Shown: positions 18,131-28,032, numbered from the stretch's first letter. The stretch: 64,000 nucleotides of DNA from Acidisarcina polymorpha (GCF_003330725.1 NZ_CP030840.1:4774001-4838000); one strand, 5' to 3'. The notes: generated by a model not told the origin, from the sequence alone. Numbers and translations: made by a program.

Positions 18131-19187
18131 CGTTCTCTTCTATCGGAACTGTAGGGTGGGCCGCGGGAGTTACCTCGATCGCAGCGTTCGGGGTCGAACC
18201 AGGGACCTCCGTCTCCAGGGCAACTGTATGGGGCAGCAACTCAGCGGGCGAGCTCGGATCGGCCGGGGTAGGGGATGCATCGCGCTCTTCGGATTGCTCT
18301 GGAGCCGGCGAAGGTGGCTCAATCGCCAGGCCCGCTTCGCCGGCATTCGCTTCGATGGCATTCGATTCGGAAGCCTCGAACGGCAATGTCGTCCCGTCCT
18401 CGCCACTCTCGTCGTCAGAAATGTCCATATCACCTGCCAACCTTTCGAACTCCTCAATACTGGGCAATTCATTCAGGTCTCGCAAGCCGAAGCGGAGCAG
18501 GAACTCCCGAGTCGTCTTGTAAAGGATGGGACGGCCGATGACCTGCTTCCGGCCGGCAGTGGTGATCAATTTCCTGCTGACCAGGCTGCCGAGGACGCCG
18601 CCTGAATCCACGCCGCGGATTTCGCTTACCTCCGGGCCGGTCACAGGCTGCTTGTAGGCGATCACCGCCAGTGTCTCCAGAGCCTGCAGCGACAGCTTCA
18701 TCGGCGGCTTCAGGCTCTTGACAAAGGAGCGAACCGCGTCGTGATATTCCGGTTTGGTGGCGATCCGATAGCCGCCCGCCACCTCGCGGATCTCCATGCC
18801 GCGATCACTGTTGGAGTACTCTTCGATCAGCCGGTCGACGATCGCTTTTACTTGCTCACGGAGCTCGCGTTCCCGCTGCCGCGCAGCGCGCTTTGCCTCG
18901 GCCTCAGCGGCGGTGGGGTCATGGATACTCGCCTGGCTCCGCTCCTCTAGCCCTTCCAGAAGCGCTACCTCGGCCATATCGGATTCGGGTGCGGTAAGGT
19001 TAGTCACCTCGAGAAGACCACGCTCGACGAGGGATTCCGGGCTGGCGGACTCGGCTGTGATCCATTCCGCAGGCGGCTCTTCGGAAGCCGCAGGCAGCTC
19101 CCGCGCAAAGATGCCGGCCAGTTGCGCCAACGTAACAGGTTCTTCCGCCGCATAGATGACGGCTTCGATCTTTGCTTGAAGACTCAT
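18114..19187 (-). CDS. scpB: segregation and condensation protein B
   Basis: 357 residues, much longer than the usual 180-220. The core winged-helix pair is present: LQAKIEAVIYAAEEPVTLAQL at the start and MKLSLQALETLAVIAYKQPV, SEIRGVDSGGVLGSLVSRKL, GRPILYKTTREFLLRFGL later. An acidic, alanine-rich insert of about 70 residues (residues 30-100) splits the first winged helix, and a disordered acidic tail of about 110 residues follows. ScpB binds ScpA and SMC to form condensin. It overlaps rluB; no scpA is in the window. Confidence 0.9.
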   Translation of the reverse strand: MSLQAKIEAVIYAAEEPVTLAQLAGIFARELPAASEEPPAEWITAESASPESLVERGLLEVTNLTAPESDMAEVALLEGLEERSQASIHDPTAAEAEAKRAARQRERELREQVKAIVDRLIEEYSNSDRGMEIREVAGGYRIATKPEYHDAVRSFVKSLKPPMKLSLQALETLAVIAYKQPVTGPEVSEIRGVDSGGVLGSLVSRKLITTAGRKQVIGRPILYKTTREFLLRFGLRDLNELPSIEEFERLAGDMDISDDESGEDGTTLPFEASESNAIEANAGEAGLAIEPPSPAPEQSEERDASPTPADPSSPAELLPHTVALETEVPGSTPNAAIEVTPAAHPTVPIEENDGHEK

Positions 19188-19217
19188 ATCTTTGAATTTA
19201 GCGATCTGCGCAACAAA

Positions 19218-19256
19218 GGCGCTCCGGTTAACTATCTTTCATAGTACCGGAGCGCC
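19218..19256 (-). terminator. rho-independent terminator after the PiT transporter gene
   Basis: GGCGCTCCGGT (19218-19228) pairs with ACCGGAGCGCC (19246-19256), with a further CTAT/ATAG pairing inside. Read on the minus strand it is followed by TTTGTTG. It lies between the end of the phosphate transporter gene and the start of scpB, both on the minus strand. Confidence 0.75.
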
Positions 19257-19297
19257 GATGCAGGGGTGTGCGCTTTCGCCCAGAGGTGAGGCGCTGG

Positions 19298-20917
19298 CTA
19301 GTGGGCGACGAACTGGTTCAGTATCCAGAACAACCCAGCCGAGAGCAGGGCTGCTGCCGGCAAGGTGCAGATCCAGGCGAGCGCGATATTGCGGATGGTC
19401 GCCATTTGTAGTCCGCTGCCATTCGCAAGCATCGTTCCGGCAACCCCGGAGGAGAGTACATGCGTGGTGCTGACCGGCAGATGGTATTGGTCTGCGGCGA
19501 TGATCGTAATTGCGGCAACAATTTCCGCCGATGCGCCCTGAGCGTAGGTTAAGTGGTCTTTGCCAATCTTCTCGCCGACGGTGACGACAATGCGCTTCCA
19601 ACCGACCATCGTACCCAGACCGAGCGCTAAGGCGACCGCAACTTTTACCCAGGTGGGAATGAACTTGGTAGCGGTATCGAGGTGCTTTCTGTAATTGGCG
19701 ATCTGCGCAGTTTCCGTCGAGTTGAAAGCGGGCTTGCCATTCTTAGCGAACAGTCGTAACGCTTCCCCTTCAACGTACATGTCATTGCGAACGTTTTGCT
19801 GCTGGTTCGCTGGAATGGCGGCCAGGGACTTTGCGTCGGTGACGCTGGTCGAGATGGCAAGCGCGAGATCATGCGCAGCGGTAAGGGTGACCGGAGTGAC
19901 CGTTTTAGTGCGAATGTAATTGGTCAGGTCGGCCCGCGGATCGCTTGAGGTGACGCCGGAGGTGACGTGGTTTTGAAGAGCCCCGGCGGCCTGCTGGGAG
20001 ACGGCGGCGAAGTCCTGCACTTGCCCGGTGCCTACCGCGTGATTGAGGGCGTAAACCGTCGGGACGGTGCCGATAAGGATGAGCATGATCAAACCCATGC
20101 CCTTCTGGCCGTCATTCGAACCATGACCGAAGCTGACGCCGGTGCAGGTCAGGATCAATAAGGCGCGGATCCAGAACGGCGGGGGTGCGTCGCCTTCGGG
20201 AGCCTTGTACAGCGCCGGAATCTTGATCAGCGCTTTTAACAACAACAGCAGCAGGAAGGCGAGACCGAAACCGACAAGAGGGGAAACCAACAACGCCCGA
20301 AAGACTCCGCCAGCTTGCGCCCAATCTACTCCGCTGGTTCCTGATCCTTTCGGACTCATCAGCTGGTTGGCGAGGCCCACACCGATTATCGAGCCCACCA
20401 GGGTGTGCGAACTGGACGCCGGTAGTCCGAACCACCACGTACCGAGGTTCCACATGATGGCCGAGATGAGCAGCGAAAAGACCATGGCGAAGCCGGCACC
20501 ATGCCCGACTTGCAAGATAAGCTCTACTGGCAGCAAGGAGATGATCGTGAACGCTACCGCCCCCGAAGAGGTTAGTACGCCGATCAGGTTCCACATCCCC
20601 GACCAAACGACGGCAATATGGGGTTCGAGCGAATGGGTATAAATGACCGTGGCAACGGCATTTGCGGTGTCATGAAAGCCGTTAACGAACTCGAATCCGA
20701 GCGCCGTCAGCAGCGCGACACCGAGCAGAACATAAGGCCAGATGCTTTCGAAATGGCCACCGCCTTCGAGGTCGGTTGCAAGGTGAAATCCTGCATAGCC
20801 GAAGCCACCCACCAGCACTAACCCGAAGATGATCATTCCCAGTGTGCCCGGGCCTTTATTTAATTTTTCATGGACCGCATGGGGAGTTTGAATCGCAATA
20901 CTCGGTGCTTCTGCCAT
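19298..20917 (-). CDS. pit: inorganic phosphate transporter, PiT family
   Basis: 539 residues with about 11 membrane helices. The two PiT signatures are visible: GFEFVNGFHDTANAVATVIYT near residue 75 and the C-terminal repeat with ADQYHLPVSTTHVLSSGVAGTM. GLPASSSHTLVGSIIGVGLA and SFGHGSNDGQKGMGLIML are also typical. A periplasmic or cytosolic loop of about 130 residues (roughly 290-420) splits the two halves. The protein takes up phosphate with protons or metal-phosphate complexes. No PhoU-like gene accompanies it. Confidence 0.93.
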   Translation of the reverse strand: MAEAPSIAIQTPHAVHEKLNKGPGTLGMIIFGLVLVGGFGYAGFHLATDLEGGGHFESIWPYVLLGVALLTALGFEFVNGFHDTANAVATVIYTHSLEPHIAVVWSGMWNLIGVLTSSGAVAFTIISLLPVELILQVGHGAGFAMVFSLLISAIMWNLGTWWFGLPASSSHTLVGSIIGVGLANQLMSPKGSGTSGVDWAQAGGVFRALLVSPLVGFGLAFLLLLLLKALIKIPALYKAPEGDAPPPFWIRALLILTCTGVSFGHGSNDGQKGMGLIMLILIGTVPTVYALNHAVGTGQVQDFAAVSQQAAGALQNHVTSGVTSSDPRADLTNYIRTKTVTPVTLTAAHDLALAISTSVTDAKSLAAIPANQQQNVRNDMYVEGEALRLFAKNGKPAFNSTETAQIANYRKHLDTATKFIPTWVKVAVALALGLGTMVGWKRIVVTVGEKIGKDHLTYAQGASAEIVAAITIIAADQYHLPVSTTHVLSSGVAGTMLANGSGLQMATIRNIALAWICTLPAAALLSAGLFWILNQFVAH

Positions 20918-21096
20918 TGAAGAGACTCCAGAGACTTTCCTTAGGAAGCTAGCAGGAAGCCGGAGAAAAATGATAAAAAAGCGCTCGGGAGATTATGAAT
21001 ATCCTGTGAATCGATCGAAGCCTCGACACGGGAAAGGGGAGGAGAACGCCAGAGGAGACCGGATTACGCATCCGATCTCCCCCTTCAAAGAACTGC

Positions 21097-22338
21097 TTAG
21101 AAAGCGCTGACGACAGCCACGCCTTGGGGACGGGTGCCGGGCGGCAGCGAGAAAAGAATGGGCGAGTTCGAGGTCTCGTCCACGCTGCCATCCTTCGCGA
21201 TCTTCAGGATATGCAGAGCATTGCCCTGACCGTCCGGAATAGTCGCCGAGCCACGCGAGGAGATTGCGTAGAGGAAGCTATCATCGCTGCTGAGCTCAAA
21301 TTGCAGAGCGTTGCCGGGACCTTCGAGCACCAGATTCTGGATTTCCACCGGGTTGTAGGGGTCCGATAAATCGTAGACGGTGATGGAGTTCGTTATCGTG
21401 TCGCTCGTATAGAGCCGGGTTCCCGCGTGATTTGTGCGCAGCCAGCAGATTGCGGCGCCGGTATTAGGAACCGCTCGGACGAAGCGCAGTCCGAAGTTGG
21501 GATCGCTAGGACCGTTCGCATTGTCGTACTGATAGACGCCGAGTTTGTTCCCTGTCACGAATCCAACGTAGAGGATTGGCAAGCTAGGATGGATCCACAA
21601 GCCGAGCGGGAGCGGTGGCGCGGTTGCGCCCGGAAATTCCGTGGTCGGAAGGGAACTGGGCGCCAGTTGTTGCATATGTCCGTCGGGCTGGATGCGAATC
21701 CGCTGCAGGAGACCGCCGAGAAAGTCAGCACCAAACATCAGGCCGCTGTTCGGGGCCAGGAGGGCCTGGCTTGGGGAAGATCCGATGGCGACTGCGATGG
21801 TTGAATAGAATGGATTTCGGACCAGCGATCCGTCCGCTTGCACGTGAAATGTCGTGTAGTTTGGGAGGATGTTGCTGACGCGGGGGAAATCGCCGTTCTT
21901 GTTCACGACGAACAGGGTATCCCCGAGTAGAGCAAGGCTGACGGGATCGGTGCCGCCCGAATGGAAGGGTGATCCTGCGATCGGCTTCAGGCTGCCATCC
22001 TGCTGGATATGAAAGACCGCAATCGTGTCCGATCCCGAATTGACGGCGAACAGTAAGGAGTGGTCAGCGTTGGTAATGATGTTCTGGTCGGAGTCATATG
22101 GCCCGACGTTCAGAGAAGTGTCCTGGACGCCTGCTCCGCCAGTCTTGAAGGGCGAACCTGCCACCGGGCTGAGCGAGCCATTCGCCTGACGGGCAAATGC
22201 GTAAATAGAGTTCGCATTCGGAGCCTTCAGGTTGCTCTCTACGTAAACGAATTCGCCTGTATTGCCGGCATAAAGGCTGGGCGTCGCGACCGATGCCACA
22301 ACCGCGAGAGTACCTAACAACCATGACTGCTTGCTCAA
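21097..22338 (-). CDS. exported beta-propeller lactonase-family protein
   Basis: 413 residues. A signal peptide (WLLGTLAVVASVATPSLYAG) precedes seven-bladed propeller repeats of the 6-phosphogluconolactonase type: FVYVESNLKAPNANSIYAF, SLSPVAGSPFKTGG, LLFAVNSGSDTIAVFHIQQD, SLKPIAGSPFHSGG and HILKIAKDGSVDE. The recurring phrase SPVAGSPF is characteristic of Acidobacteria paralogues. True lactonase activity is unproven for exported members. An imperfect hairpin (21052-21078) lies after its stop. Confidence 0.82.
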   Translation of the reverse strand: MSKQSWLLGTLAVVASVATPSLYAGNTGEFVYVESNLKAPNANSIYAFARQANGSLSPVAGSPFKTGGAGVQDTSLNVGPYDSDQNIITNADHSLLFAVNSGSDTIAVFHIQQDGSLKPIAGSPFHSGGTDPVSLALLGDTLFVVNKNGDFPRVSNILPNYTTFHVQADGSLVRNPFYSTIAVAIGSSPSQALLAPNSGLMFGADFLGGLLQRIRIQPDGHMQQLAPSSLPTTEFPGATAPPLPLGLWIHPSLPILYVGFVTGNKLGVYQYDNANGPSDPNFGLRFVRAVPNTGAAICWLRTNHAGTRLYTSDTITNSITVYDLSDPYNPVEIQNLVLEGPGNALQFELSSDDSFLYAISSRGSATIPDGQGNALHILKIAKDGSVDETSNSPILFSLPPGTRPQGVAVVSAF

Positions 22339-22528
22339 TGGGTTCCTCCAGAAGGAAATCGGCGCTTAAGCTCAGCGCCATCCCGTGAGAGTCTGCAATC
22401 GAGTTGAGGTTACTTACTTTAAAATCTTTTCTTCGCGGGTTAATCTTCGTTGTGCCGATCCGACCAGATGCGCGAATCCCCGCGACTGCCAGCGGGACCT
22501 TTATTGTGGACAAAGAGGGAAGTAGTCG

Positions 22529-24135
22529 ATGGGCGAGTCTGGTATTCATCACATTGAGCTGATTGCTCTGGCGCTGCTTCTGGCCACCGCGCTCTTGACT
22601 ACTGTTGCGCGCCGCTTTCAGACTCCATACCCGATTGTGCTGGTGATTGGCGGCTTGGTTTTGTCTCTACTGCCGCGTCTGCCGCACATTTCTTTGAGTC
22701 CGCACCTGGTATTCCTTGTTTTTTGCCGCCCCTGGTTTTTTCTGGGGCATTCAACACATCGTGGAGGGACTTCCGCGGAAATCTGGTAAGCATCTCTCTG
22801 CTTGCCTTTGGCTTGGTGGGCTTCACCGTCGCGGGAGTCGCCTTCATGTGCGACTGGCTGCTGCCGGGTTTTGATTGGCGTCTCGGCTGCGCTCTAGGAG
22901 CTGTCGTGTCGACCACCGACACCATTGCCGCCATCTCGATTGCTAAGCGAGTCGGCTTGCCACGCCGCATCAGCGACTTGATTGAGGGTGAGAGCCTGAT
23001 CAACGATGCCAGCGGCCTGCTCGCGTTGCAGTTTGCGGTTGCCATGGTGGTCAGTGGAGAGCGTCCTACGTTGACCAAGGGGCTCGCTGAGATGATTGGC
23101 CTGGTTGCCGGCGGCATTGTGATCGGGCTGATCGCCGCCAAGATCATCTACTTGCTCCAGCGCAAGATCGACGACCCGCCGGTAGAGATCACGGTGACGC
23201 TGATTGCCCCATATCTCGCCTACCTGAGCGCGGAGACCTTTCATTGCTCGGGAGTTCTGGCGACCGTCGTGTGCGGCCTCTACCTGGGCCGGAAGCGATC
23301 CGAACTGCTGACGACCTTTGCGCGGCTGGACACGTCGGCGGTCTGGAATACGCTCGACTTCGTGCTGAACGGCGTTCTTTTCATCATGATCGGACTGCAA
23401 CTGCCGTACATCCTGGATGGCATCCGAGGATTGAGCCGGGTGCAAATGTTTGAGTACGCGGCTTTTTTCAGCACAGTAGTGATTGGGCTGCGCCTCATCT
23501 GGATGTATCCAGGAGCCTGGACAGCCTATTGGATCCGCACCCGGTTGCTCGGAAAGCGGGAAAAACCACCCCGGTCGAAAGAGGTGTTCCTGCTCGGCTG
23601 GACGGGCATGCGCGGTGTGCTTGCGCTAGCAGCGGCAATCTCCCTGCCCGAGTACCTCGACAATGGCCAACCTTTTCCGCAGCGTAACATGATCCTGTTT
23701 CTAACATTTTCAATTATTCTCACCACGCTGGTGCTGCAGGGGCTTACCCTTCCAGCTATCATTCGCAGGTTGCAAATAGCAGGTGGCAAGCGGGCGGATA
23801 CGGAGATGAACCGCGCCCGCCAGACGATGCTCGAGGCGGCCCTGGCGCATCTCGATGGAATCGAAGATGACCAGAAGCCGCAGGACGACTGGATTTTAGA
23901 GGACTTGATCCATCACTACCGACAGCGTCTCAATCTGGTGAAGGATGATGTGGCAGATCTGCCGAACCAGGGAGACTACCTCGAATACCGGTCGCTCGCG
24001 AGACAGTTGCGAAGCATCGAGCGCGTCGCTCTCACCGAATTATGGGCGCAGAATAAAATCAATGACGAGGTGCTCCGAGAACTGGAGCGAGAACTGGATC
24101 TTGAAGACGCCAGGTTTTCATCGCTCCCTCATTGA
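22529..24135 (+). pseudogene. Na+/H+ antiporter (NhaP/CPA1 type), frameshifted at a T run
   Basis: The first frame starts at 22529 and gives a proper N-terminal antiporter helix pair (IELIALALLLATALLTTVAR, YPIVLVIGGLVLSLLPRLPH). It breaks at six T (22719-22724). The second frame continues exactly where it should with LPPLVFSGAFNTSWRDFRG, then GAVVSTTDTIAAISIAKRVG, EGESLINDASGLLALQFAV (the ND ion-binding pair) and about 12 helices to 24135, ending in a soluble domain. One extra T would restore a 535-residue protein of normal length. Either this is a sequencing or assembly error, a real null allele, or slippage on the T run restores the frame. Members exchange Na+ or K+ for H+. Confidence 0.8.
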
Positions 24136-24232
24136 GTAACAAAGTCAACGCTACGAAATTCGAACATCGAGCGAGCGAATCGCTCTCTGTTTACCTGACA
24201 TGACTGGCCAAAGGCAGCCTGCAAACCGCGGA

Positions 24233-24520
24233 TCACTGCGGCGTCTGTGCCTTGTCCTCGGCTTTATCAGCCTTGTCCTGGGCCTTGTCCGCCTTCTTCT
24301 GTTGCTTTGTACTGAGCGCCTTACGTTCAGCCTTATCGGCCTTGGCCTGCTTCTTCTCGGCCTTCTGCTCCTGCTTCAAATCTTTTTTGGTGTCCTTGGT
24401 TTCCTGGGTCGCGGATTGATCCTGAGTTGCCGGCGCATCCTGAAAGCCGGACCGCGCGAATGCAGTACCACCAAAGGCAGTTGAGATCGCAAGAGCTGCA
24501 ACTAGAAAGCTGTGTCTCAT
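24233..24520 (-). CDS. small exported lysine/alanine/aspartate-rich protein
   Basis: 95 residues from the ATG at 24520. A signal peptide (MRHSFLVAALAISTAFGGTAFA) is followed by a low-complexity charged region built from K, A, D, Q and E, with repeats of ADKAERKA, KKADKAQDKADKAEDKA. The mature part is predicted as a continuous helix or disordered. Similar small secreted proteins occur in Terriglobia with no known function. It is convergent with the antiporter gene and next to the GH39 gene on the same strand. Confidence 0.65.
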   Translation of the reverse strand: MRHSFLVAALAISTAFGGTAFARSGFQDAPATQDQSATQETKDTKKDLKQEQKAEKKQAKADKAERKALSTKQQKKADKAQDKADKAEDKAQTPQ

Positions 24521-24600
24521 GTAGGGTTTCTCCTCATAATTCGGATGAGGAGATTGTGGTAAGGGTGGCCTCGTTTTCTTCAACGGATCGCGCGGTTTCG

Positions 24601-26298
24601 TTACCAGGAAATCCGAACCAGCGCCAACGCATTCGCCGGAAGACTCAAGGGGAGGTGCAGTCCGTCTGGATCGACTGTCATCCAGAATGGCGAGCTCTCC
24701 AGCTGCAACTGACCGGCCGCCTCGAGCGATCTATATTGTTCGGGAGTGGGTTGCTGGGGACTGCCCAGCCTCTGCCAGGCGTTAAAGCTGTTGCTGTGGC
24801 TGGAATCCACGCGAAAGACTTCAACCAGTACGCGCCGCGCATCTTCCGGGAGGCGGTCGACGCTGAGGCGGACGTTTGCGTCCGATCCGGGAAGATCATC
24901 GTCGTGGTAGTTCAGCAGCAGAACCTCCACTTCCCGATCCTTGCCCGTGGCGAGCGCGTCGATGTCTGGTAGCGAACGGACGCCGGACGCCTCGATTTGC
25001 CGCGCCGGAATGGCGGCATCGCTATTCACCGCATATCGGGACTCGGATAATAATCCGAGCATACGAAAGGAATTCAGTACCGGCTTGTCGAGGCCGTTCG
25101 TGGCGAGTTCTCGAAGCCCTTCGAAATATGGCTGGTTGTCGAACTGAAAAGCCCAGGTGACCGCACCGGCAAAATTCACGCCATCCTCTCGCGCCAGTTC
25201 CATGGTGCTCTTATAGGCCAAGGCCGTATAAGTCGCATAGAGAGGTCCATTGCGGTAGCCGTTTTGGGGATTGCCTTTGGCGGAGCACGCGGCGCAACCC
25301 TCTGGGTCCCATTCCCCCATGATGATGGGGGTCTTCCGCCATTCGGGGAAGTCGGCGACTATCTTGAAGCCGCGGTCGACTGCCGCGAGCTGATTGCTCA
25401 GCCCCATCTGCACGTGGTCGCCTAGCCACTTTGGAGAACCCTTTGGATGGAAGCTGATGAAGGCAAGCGGCGCTCCAGTTTTGCCGGTGGCGGAGTTGGT
25501 CCCGTGCGAGCAATGCTCTAAGAAGGCGCGCAGAAAGGCCGCGGCCTTGTCATTGGCGGGACCGGTCGATTCGGGTCCGCCCACCCGCGCAAAGGGCACT
25601 GCACGAAGCACCGCGGCCGCCGAGTAGTCATACAGCTTAAAGTATTCTTCGGGCGTACCATGCCAATAGCCGATGTCCGGTTCGTTCCATACCTCCCATA
25701 GCCAGGTTTTCACCGCCGCGTCCCCGTAGCGTTGCCGGAGGTGTTGGGCGAAGCGGAAGACCAACTCGCCCCATTTCTCATAGTCTTTTGGAGGGTAGCT
25801 CCAGCCGGTAAAAACGCTGCCCTGAGGGAAGCTATGCCGGTACGGCGGCGGCCCGGTGGTCATCGCCTCGGGCATAAATCCGATCTCGACGAGCGGCCGC
25901 ACCCCGGCGTCACGGTAATCGTCGAAGATGCGATCGACAATCTTCCAATCGTAGACCGGCTTGCCGTTGGCATCTTCGCTATAGGCATTGGTCGAGCCCC
26001 ACTTCAGCGAGCCCTTTCCATCTCCGCTGGTCAGCAGATTATGAGTGCGAATATAAACCGGGACCGGGCTGAGCGCCGCCAGCTCCTTGAGCAGCTTTCT
26101 TCCGTTTTCGCTCTCGGTAAAGTTGGGCTCGTCATAGCCAAAGTAGCTCCATGCCCGAGGTAAGATTCCATCGGTGGCTGATGCGTCGACGCGGACTTCT
26201 ACCGATGGGGGGGTATTCCTCTGGCCGTGGAGTAGACAAGAACCCAACATCATCGCCACGCACACCAGCAGGCGAGTCTCACTCGAGCGATTGCGCAT
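24601..26298 (-). CDS. exported glycoside hydrolase family 39 (beta-xylosidase-like)
   Basis: 565 residues from the ATG at 26298, with GAGG about 10 bases upstream; a GTG two codons earlier is possible. A signal peptide (LLVCVAMMLGSCLLHGQ) leads into a TIM-barrel catalytic domain. The acid/base glutamate is in LWEVWNEPDIGYWHG near residue 206, and the likely nucleophile is in PIIMGEWDPEG near residue 345. PVYIRTHNLLTSGDG and GVRPLVEIGFMPEAM are GH39 landmarks. A beta-sandwich domain closes the protein. Members cleave beta-xylosides or related plant and microbial glycans. It stands alone, so the substrate is not fixed by context. Confidence 0.85.
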   Translation of the reverse strand: MRNRSSETRLLVCVAMMLGSCLLHGQRNTPPSVEVRVDASATDGILPRAWSYFGYDEPNFTESENGRKLLKELAALSPVPVYIRTHNLLTSGDGKGSLKWGSTNAYSEDANGKPVYDWKIVDRIFDDYRDAGVRPLVEIGFMPEAMTTGPPPYRHSFPQGSVFTGWSYPPKDYEKWGELVFRFAQHLRQRYGDAAVKTWLWEVWNEPDIGYWHGTPEEYFKLYDYSAAAVLRAVPFARVGGPESTGPANDKAAAFLRAFLEHCSHGTNSATGKTGAPLAFISFHPKGSPKWLGDHVQMGLSNQLAAVDRGFKIVADFPEWRKTPIIMGEWDPEGCAACSAKGNPQNGYRNGPLYATYTALAYKSTMELAREDGVNFAGAVTWAFQFDNQPYFEGLRELATNGLDKPVLNSFRMLGLLSESRYAVNSDAAIPARQIEASGVRSLPDIDALATGKDREVEVLLLNYHDDDLPGSDANVRLSVDRLPEDARRVLVEVFRVDSSHSNSFNAWQRLGSPQQPTPEQYRSLEAAGQLQLESSPFWMTVDPDGLHLPLSLPANALALVRISW

Positions 26299-26343
26299 CG
26301 ACACCGAACCTCGTTCTTAGTTAGGAGAGTGGCAGTAAGAAGT

Positions 26344-26532
26344 TTACTGCAGGCGGTTCCACTTTTTCCGCCAGACGGCGCCGGCCACAAGAAAAAGGAG
26401 CGCTACTCCGACGGCGGCCAGCGCATGGTTGCGATGATCCAGGTGCAGAGCGAGCGCGGCATCGAGCAGCCAAACGCCAGAGCCGATGTACCAGATCCAG
26501 TAGTTGCGCAGTTGGGAGGAACCGGGTCTCAA
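26344..26532 (-). CDS. small two-helix membrane protein
   Basis: 62 residues from a TTG at 26532 with GGAGAG seven bases upstream. The sequence shows two hydrophobic spans (WIWYIGSGVWLLDAALAL and ALAAVGVALLFLVAGAVW), joined by HLDHRNHA, and a basic end (RKKWNRLQ). No family is recognised. It lies just upstream of the GH39 gene on the same strand and divergent from the hydrolase at 26631. Confidence 0.6.
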   Translation of the reverse strand: MRPGSSQLRNYWIWYIGSGVWLLDAALALHLDHRNHALAAVGVALLFLVAGAVWRKKWNRLQ

Positions 26533-26630
26533 GGGAGCACTCTCCGTGCGATCTTGGCATTCATTCTTAATGACGCCTATTGTAGACTCGGGTTTGCGAT
26601 CCGCTCGACTCGCCTTGTGAGGAGAACAAC

Positions 26631-27419
26631 ATGATTATTCGCGAAGAAGAAGTTGTCGAGCTGACCACCCCGTACGGACCGATGCGTTCTGTGGTCCTGC
26701 GTCCCGTGGCGCCGGGAAAATATCCCGGAGTGGTCTTCTATTCGGAAATCTTTCAAATCACCGGACCCATTCGGCGAACCGCCGCGATGCTGGCTGGTCA
26801 CGGATACCTCGTCGCTATTCCGGAGATTTATCACGAATTTGAGCCAGCTGGGACGGTTTTCGCCTACGATCAAGCCGGGTCGGACCGCGGCAACGTCCTC
26901 AAGACCGCCAAAGAACTCGCCAGCTACGATGCCGATGCACGCGCCGTGCTCGACCACCTTAAGTCCCGCTCCGATTGTACGGGTCAATTAGGCGCAATGG
27001 GCATCTGCATCGGTGGTCATCTCGCTTTCCGTGCCGCGATGAACCCCGATGTGCGCGCGGCCGCTTGTTTCTACGCGACCGACATTCACAAGGGCAGCCT
27101 GGCGAAGGGGATGCATGACGACTCCTTGGAGAGGGCGAAAGACATTCAGGGCGAACTGCTCATGATTTATGGCCGCCAGGATCCGCATGTCCCGCTCGAA
27201 GGCCGCCGGAAGGTCATGGCCAGATTAGACGAGGTGGATGCGCGCTATACGTGGCATGAAGTGAACGGGGCGCACGCGTTTCTCCGGGATGAGGGTGCGC
27301 GCTACGATCCGGAACTGGCGTATCAGTGTTATGGACTGGCCTTTGATCTGTTCCACCGCAGGCTGGGCTTTGGGGATCAAAATGCGGAGGTTGTTGGGAG
27401 CGGGGAATCACGGCATTGA
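26631..27419 (+). CDS. dienelactone hydrolase family protein
   Basis: 262 residues. The alpha/beta hydrolase fold of the DLH family is clear: the oxyanion block YPGVVFYSEIFQITGPIRR, the nucleophile elbow GAMGICIGGHLAFRAA with the catalytic cysteine at about residue 126, MIYGRQDPHVP with the acid, and EVNGAHAFLRDEGARYD with the histidine. The family hydrolyses dienelactones from chlorocatechol breakdown and many other cyclic esters. No aromatic ring cleavage genes are adjacent, so the natural substrate is unknown. Cytoplasmic; monocistronic. Confidence 0.88.
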   Translation: MIIREEEVVELTTPYGPMRSVVLRPVAPGKYPGVVFYSEIFQITGPIRRTAAMLAGHGYLVAIPEIYHEFEPAGTVFAYDQAGSDRGNVLKTAKELASYDADARAVLDHLKSRSDCTGQLGAMGICIGGHLAFRAAMNPDVRAAACFYATDIHKGSLAKGMHDDSLERAKDIQGELLMIYGRQDPHVPLEGRRKVMARLDEVDARYTWHEVNGAHAFLRDEGARYDPELAYQCYGLAFDLFHRRLGFGDQNAEVVGSGESRH

Positions 27420-27423
27420 GGTC

Positions 27424-28032
27424 TTAGGTCTCGTAGAACCGCCAGACCTTGGCTAGATTGAGGATGAAGCCTTCGACGGGACCGCTTCCGCTGATCAACT
27501 CGCCTGACACGATCTGAGCAGCTTGTTCGGGAGCGTAGACCGTGACTTGGCGCTGATAGGGATCGATCAGCCAGGCGAGTCCGGCTCCGTTGGCGATCCA
27601 GTTGTCCATCTTGGTGTAGGCCTTGGACAGGCGGTCGGAGCTAGAGAGTAATTCGATGACGAAGTCGGGGCAGTGACGAGCCATCTTCGCGCCCCTGCCG
27701 GAACGAGGACCGAGTTTTTCAGGGAGCACGTAGGCGGCGTCGGGGCTCAAGTTGGAGCCGTCGGGGAGAAAAAAGCCGGTGCTTGAATCGTAGACAGCTC
27801 CGCGTTCGTGAGTGTCCCACCAAATGCCAAGCTGCTTGATAATCTCCGCGTTCGCTCGACCGGTATCATCCCCGGTTTGTGGGGTCACGATGACTTCTCC
27901 TTCTTTGGTGCGCTCCAACTGGAGAAATTCGTTTGCCACGGCGAGAGCTTCGAACTCGTCATCGGATAGAGGCGGATCCCAGGAAATTGTCTCGGGGAGA
28001 GCTGCAGGGTCGAGATAGAGCAGAGTGCCCAT
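27424..28032 (-). CDS. Uma2 family (DUF820) putative endonuclease
   Basis: 202 residues. The PD-(D/E)XK-like core of the Uma2 family is visible: [20 protein letters not shown] with the conserved aspartate, [21 protein letters not shown] with the acidic catalytic pair, and [18 protein letters not shown]. These proteins are numerous in cyanobacteria and Acidobacteria, and their biological role is unsettled despite the nuclease fold. It stands alone, convergent with the dienelactone hydrolase gene; the rpoD terminator is just upstream of its start. Confidence 0.87.
   Translation of the reverse strand: MGTLLYLDPAALPETISWDPPLSDDEFEALAVANEFLQLERTKEGEVIVTPQTGDDTGRANAEIIKQLGIWWDTHERGAVYDSSTGFFLPDGSNLSPDAAYVLPEKLGPRSGRGAKMARHCPDFVIELLSSSDRLSKAYTKMDNWIANGAGLAWLIDPYQRQVTVYAPEQAAQIVSGELISGSGPVEGFILNLAKVWRFYET

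Noticed and set aside
21052-21078. Terminator after the lactonase-family gene
   Set aside because: The hairpin has a mismatch and no T run on the relevant strand; it is too weak to list separately.
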